Source: Heliomarina sp018223035 (lineage in GTDB: Bacteria > Pseudomonadota > Alphaproteobacteria > Rhodobacterales > Rhodobacteraceae). Taken from it: a stretch of DNA of 64,000 nt. The stretch's first letter is position 1, and each line of letters opens with the position of its first letter. Under the pieces are notes generated by a model. That model was not told the DNA's origin, did not search any database, and saw only the letters and a list, made by a program, of their open reading frames with translations. Shown piece by piece: positions 61,931 through 64,000 of this stretch. The DNA lies in contig JAAEZD010000003.1 in NCBI GenBank assembly GCA_018223035.1, forward strand, positions 124,001 to 188,000, read 5' to 3'. Made by a program: the position numbers and the translations under genes.

Positions 61931-63157
61931 TCAGGATCGGTAATCGGCGTTGATGTCGATGTAGCCGTGCGTCAGGTCGCAGGTCCAGACTGTCGACGTG
62001 CCGTCGCCGATACCCAGATCCACGCGTATTAGCAGTTCCTGCTGTTTCATGTGGGCGGCTGCGTCGGCCTCGACATAGTCAGGATTGACCCAGCCGTTTT
62101 CCGCCACCAGCACGTCGCCGAACCAGATGCTAAGCTTGTCCCGGTCGGCGGCGGCGCCGGATTTGCCAATCGCCATCACGACGCGCCCCCAGTTCGGGTC
62201 TTCCCCGGCGATCGCCGTCTTGACCAGTGGCGAATTGGCAATTGCCATGGCATGCGTTTTGGCGTCGCCATCGTTGGCCGCGCCCGAAATCTGGATCTCG
62301 ACGAACTTGGTCGCCCCCTCGCCGTCGCGAACCACTTGATGCGATAGATCCAGCATGACCTCGTGCAACGCTGTTTGGAATTCCCCATTCCCGGTGGCAT
62401 CAACCCCCGATGCACCGGTCGCGCAGAGCATCAAGCTGTCCGAGGTCGAGGTATCGCTGTCGACGGTAATGCAATTGAATGTTCGGTCGGTCAGCTTGGA
62501 AAGCATGCCCTGCAAGGCACCTTGTTCAACCTTTGCATCGGTAAATATGTACACAAGCATCGTCGCCATATCGGGCGCGATCATGCCCGAACCCTTGGCG
62601 ATTCCCGCGATACTCACGGTTTTGCCGTCAATTTCGACCTGACGACTGCACCCTTTTGGGAAAGTATCCGTTGTCATGATCGCCCGCGCCGCGTCGGAAA
62701 TGCCTTCGGGAATCAGTGCGGTCTTGAGAGCGTCGAGCTTGGCGATGATCCGGTCGTGCGGCAAAGGCTCGCCAATCACGCCTGTCGAGGCTGTAAAGAC
62801 GCGGGCCTCGGGCACACCAGCGATCTCGCCTGTCGCTCTCGTGAGCTCTGCAACAGACATTTGCCCGCGCTGCCCGGTGAACGCGTTGGAATTGCCTGAG
62901 TTCACAAGGATGGCGGCACCCGGTTCCGGATCGCCGCCCAGTTTCGACTGACAGTCCAGAACCGGCGCCGAGCGCGTGGCCGACCGGGTAAAAACGCCGG
63001 CGACCGACGTGCCGGGATCCAGCACCGCCAGCATGACGTCTGTACGTCCCTGATAGCGGACCCCCGCCGCAACCGATGCAAAACGAACCCCGTCAATGAC
63101 GGGAAGATCGGGGAAAGCAGCCGGTGCCAGCGGCGATACGGCAAGGGTCTTGGCCAT
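61931..63157 (-). CDS. argJ: ArgJ, bifunctional ornithine acetyltransferase/N-acetylglutamate synthase
   Basis: A 408-residue Ntn-type enzyme of arginine synthesis that cycles the acetyl group between N-acetylornithine and glutamate. The self-cleavage site is the threonine in APDMATMLVYIFTDA (about residues 184-198), giving alpha and beta chains. GKGSGMIAPDM precedes it. It begins 4 nt after the PpiC-type gene. Confidence 0.96.
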   Translation of the reverse strand: MAKTLAVSPLAPAAFPDLPVIDGVRFASVAAGVRYQGRTDVMLAVLDPGTSVAGVFTRSATRSAPVLDCQSKLGGDPEPGAAILVNSGNSNAFTGQRGQMSVAELTRATGEIAGVPEARVFTASTGVIGEPLPHDRIIAKLDALKTALIPEGISDAARAIMTTDTFPKGCSRQVEIDGKTVSIAGIAKGSGMIAPDMATMLVYIFTDAKVEQGALQGMLSKLTDRTFNCITVDSDTSTSDSLMLCATGASGVDATGNGEFQTALHEVMLDLSHQVVRDGEGATKFVEIQISGAANDGDAKTHAMAIANSPLVKTAIAGEDPNWGRVVMAIGKSGAAADRDKLSIWFGDVLVAENGWVNPDYVEADAAAHMKQQELLIRVDLGIGDGTSTVWTCDLTHGYIDINADYRS

Positions 63158-63161
63158 AGGG

Positions 63162-64000
63162 TCAGTTCCGAATCATCTCGAGGTCAGTAATCATCTGCGG
63201 ATCGAACCCTTCGACTTCGGGCCTTTCCACGTTGGCTGCATTGGTAATCTCTTCGATGCGTTTCTCAACCGCTTTCTGACGCAGCTCGGTCGCGATCTCG
63301 ACCTGTACCTCTTCCAGCGGCGGTGCATCGGCCTGACGGGTCTCGTTCAGCTTGATGACGTGCCAGCCGAACTGGGTCTGCACCGGTTCCGATACATCGC
63401 CAGCTTCAAGCGCGACCACGGCCGCTTCGAACTCGGGCACCATCGCTCCTTCACCAAACCAGCCCAGCGATCCCCCGTTCGGGCCGGATGGGCCGGTGGA
63501 TTTTTCTTCGGCAGTTTTGGCAAAGTCCGCGCCGCCCATGATTTCTTCACGGACCGCGTTCGCTTCTTCCTCGGTTTCCACGAGAATATGCGATGCGTTG
63601 TATTCAGTGCCGCCGACACCATCGCTATAACGGGAATCGTATTCTGCCTGAATATCGGCATCGCTCACCGCGTCGCGCATGATGCTTTCGATCTTGTCTC
63701 CCGCCAAAAGCGAGCGACGCTCATTGTCGAGCGACAGGGCGACATGTCTCGGCAGGTCGCCCTCGTGTTCTTGTTCCAGTGCGGATTGCTGGATGAGCTG
63801 GTTGATGATCGCCGGGTAAAGCTGCTCGGGCGGCACCTGTTGGTACTGCTGCGGTAGGCTGGCAAAAGCGATGATGACATGACCCAGAGTGATTTCCTGA
63901 TCGTTCACCCGCGCCACGACTGTATCCGCCGATGGTTCGGCGCTGGATACCGTTGGCAGTGCCAGGCTGACGGCGAAAGCCGCTGCAGGCAGAAATGTGA
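63162..64000 (-). CDS. PpiC/parvulin-type peptidyl-prolyl isomerase, exported (5' truncated by window edge)
   Basis: At least 279 residues; the frame stays open to the right edge, and the sequence upstream of residue MARVNDQ reads as the end of a signal peptide (SLALPTVSSAEP), so the true start lies beyond 64000. The parvulin domain is at ASHILVETEEEA through FGWHVIKL. It probably helps fold envelope proteins in the periplasm. The gene precedes argJ and mutT. Confidence 0.9.
   Translation of the reverse strand, partial: TFLPAAAFAVSLALPTVSSAEPSADTVVARVNDQEITLGHVIIAFASLPQQYQQVPPEQLYPAIINQLIQQSALEQEHEGDLPRHVALSLDNERRSLLAGDKIESIMRDAVSDADIQAEYDSRYSDGVGGTEYNASHILVETEEEANAVREEIMGGADFAKTAEEKSTGPSGPNGGSLGWFGEGAMVPEFEAAVVALEAGDVSEPVQTQFGWHVIKLNETRQADAPPLEEVQVEIATELRQKAVEKRIEEITNAANVERPEVEGFDPQMITDLEMIRN

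Noticed and set aside
1..64000. tRNA/rRNA genes, insertion sequences, prophage or CRISPR arrays
   Set aside because: No transposase, integrase, phage gene or regularly spaced repeat was seen, and none of the gaps read shows a tRNA or rRNA gene.

Overview
The window (about 57-60% GC over most of its length) is chromosomal DNA of an alphaproteobacterium, almost certainly a member of the Rhodobacterales (Roseobacter/Rhodobacter group). This rests on the recognisable gene neighbourhoods: addB-addA-trxA-hslV-hslU, smr-mltA-Tim44-like | fxsA-secB | dnaQ-coaE-aroE-maf, hemJ-rho-mnmE-mnmG-rsmG-parA-parB, hemW-rdgB-rph | hrcA-grpE, rimP-nusA-ylxR-infB and ppiC-argJ-mutT. No rRNA, tRNA, insertion sequence, prophage or CRISPR array was seen. 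It is a housekeeping region with dense coding and many 1-11 nt gene overlaps.

Layout. 1-7.6 kb: DNA break repair (addB truncated at the left edge, addA), thioredoxin, and the HslVU protease. 7.7-12.3 kb: an MFS transporter, then a minus-strand envelope operon (Tim44-like, mltA, smr), then fxsA and secB. 12.3-15.0 kb: minus-strand dnaQ-coaE-aroE-maf. 15.03-15.43 kb: a non-coding gap with the features of a chromosomal replication origin (DnaA boxes, AT-rich stretch, GANTC sites, divergent flanking genes). 15.4-22.8 kb: hemJ, rho, mnmE, mnmG, rsmG, parA, parB, with two perfect ParB-binding parS sites at the starts of mnmG and rsmG. The mnmE-mnmG-rsmG part is visibly poorer in GC. 22.8-32.8 kb: hemW-rdgB-rph, the heat-shock pair hrcA-grpE, mutS, malic enzyme, msrA. 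32.9-40.1 kb: a sulfotransferase-like gene, argG, an Hpt protein with a REC-PP2C phosphatase, a Nudix gene, hslO (Hsp33), a CoA-type Nudix gene and the CCA-adding enzyme. 40.1-45.3 kb: a heterodimeric ABC exporter with an unusual leader, and an RNA m5U methyltransferase. 45.4-53.8 kb: two L,D-transpeptidases around a CAP-domain lipoprotein, a small membrane protein, ferrochelatase, an NDUFAF5-like methyltransferase, comF, glutaredoxin, nitrilase, MarR, a cation exchanger and ubiG. 53.8-64 kb: proline iminopeptidase, a short peptide-binding-protein-like gene, the rimP-nusA-ylxR-infB operon behind its own promoter and premature terminator, a 44-residue micro-protein, mutT, argJ and a PpiC-type isomerase cut by the right edge.

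How it fits together. The centre is the chromosome replication/segregation hub: candidate oriC, parS, ParA and ParB lie within 8 kb, with genes mostly pointing away from the candidate origin. The most interesting unexplained structures are regulatory: a promoter, 8-codon minigene and two long-range pairing options ahead of the ABC pair, a promoter-terminator leader ahead of rimP-nusA-infB, and a perfect palindrome at the predicted rho transcription start. I found no evidence for a wholly new multi-gene system.
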